Below, in pieces: positions 63,972-64,000 of a stretch of DNA of 64,000 bases. This DNA comes from Pseudomonadota bacterium. Lineage in GTDB: Bacteria; Pseudomonadota; Gammaproteobacteria; Pseudomonadales; Moraxellaceae. Both the position numbers and the translations under genes were made by a program. Under the pieces are notes generated by a model. The model was given only the letters and a program-made list of their open reading frames with translations, was not told the DNA's origin and ran no database searches. Position 1 is the first letter of the stretch. Every line of letters begins with the position of its first letter. The stretch spans positions 50,730-114,729 of the forward strand of contig JAJZHK010000001.1 of the NCBI GenBank assembly GCA_021804565.1, written 5' to 3'.

Positions 63972-64000
63972 TTGCGTATCGCTTTAGGCATCGAGTACGA
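63972..64000 (+). CDS. truA: tRNA pseudouridine synthase A, first codons only
   Basis: Only ten codons are visible, reading MRIALGIEYD from a TTG start 4 bases after the fimV stop, with GGGTGAGC before it. This matches the start of TruA, which modifies the anticodon loop of tRNAs. truA regularly follows fimV. The rest lies beyond the window. Confidence 0.7.

Noticed and set aside
1..64000. CRISPR arrays, insertion sequences, prophage genes, tRNA or rRNA genes
   Set aside because: No regularly spaced repeats, transposase or phage-type proteins, or tRNA/rRNA-like sequence were recognised in any part of the window.

Overview
The window is a dense chromosomal stretch of a Gram-negative, flagellated, oxygen-respiring gammaproteobacterium. 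Several gene orders match those known from Pseudomonas and the Oceanospirillales: ccoN-O-Q-P followed by ccoG-H-I-S, gyrA-serC-pheA-hisC-tyrA/aroA-cmk-rpsA with the fused TyrA-AroA enzyme, fleS-fleR with fliE-J, the HptB/HsbR/HsbA set, and lysR/leuC-leuD-leuB-asd-asd paralogue-fimV-truA. The genus cannot be fixed from the sequence alone. I see no rRNA, tRNA, insertion sequence, prophage or CRISPR array.

Layout. 1-5.1 kb: the tail of a YaiL-like gene, an alpha/beta hydrolase, and a tandemly duplicated pair of outer-membrane porin plus one-lobe phosphate-binding-type protein. 5.1-16.5 kb, minus strand: the cbb3 oxidase structural genes (ccoN, O, Q, P) and the assembly genes (ccoG, H, I, S, and a TauE/SafE-like copper-type protein). 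An HD-GYP response regulator lies inside the assembly block and a phospholipase-D-type cardiolipin synthase lies at its end. 16.8-28.2 kb, plus strand: a small SCP2 protein, gyrA and the aromatic/serine biosynthesis operon, then cmk and rpsA with a clear terminator.

28.4-33.3 kb holds the least ordinary part: a five-gene operon coding for a membrane CheA-like kinase without a CheW-binding domain, a sensorless MCP-like coiled-coil protein, two CheX-type phosphatases (one fused to a degenerate receiver) and a CheY. The two CheX proteins end in almost the same C-terminal tail (GELELF and GELEFF). A perfect inverted repeat sits just upstream of the likely promoter.

33.9-39.3 kb: an acyl-CoA dehydrogenase, then rnd-ycgL-ycgN and a small membrane protein linked by ATGA overlaps, a VWA protein and a small lytic transglycosylase. 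39.3-52.7 kb: motility. fleSR and fliEFGHIJ each have a textbook sigma-54 promoter, and an MFS exporter and an isochorismatase-fold protein lie between them on the other strand. fliJ is followed by cheR, hsbA, hsbR and hptB, which couples flagellar assembly to a partner-switching pathway. 52.8-64 kb: gltX, a CsoR-type metal repressor with a candidate operator, a divergent LysR regulator, leuCDB, asd, a catalytically dead Asd paralogue, fimV, and the first codons of truA.
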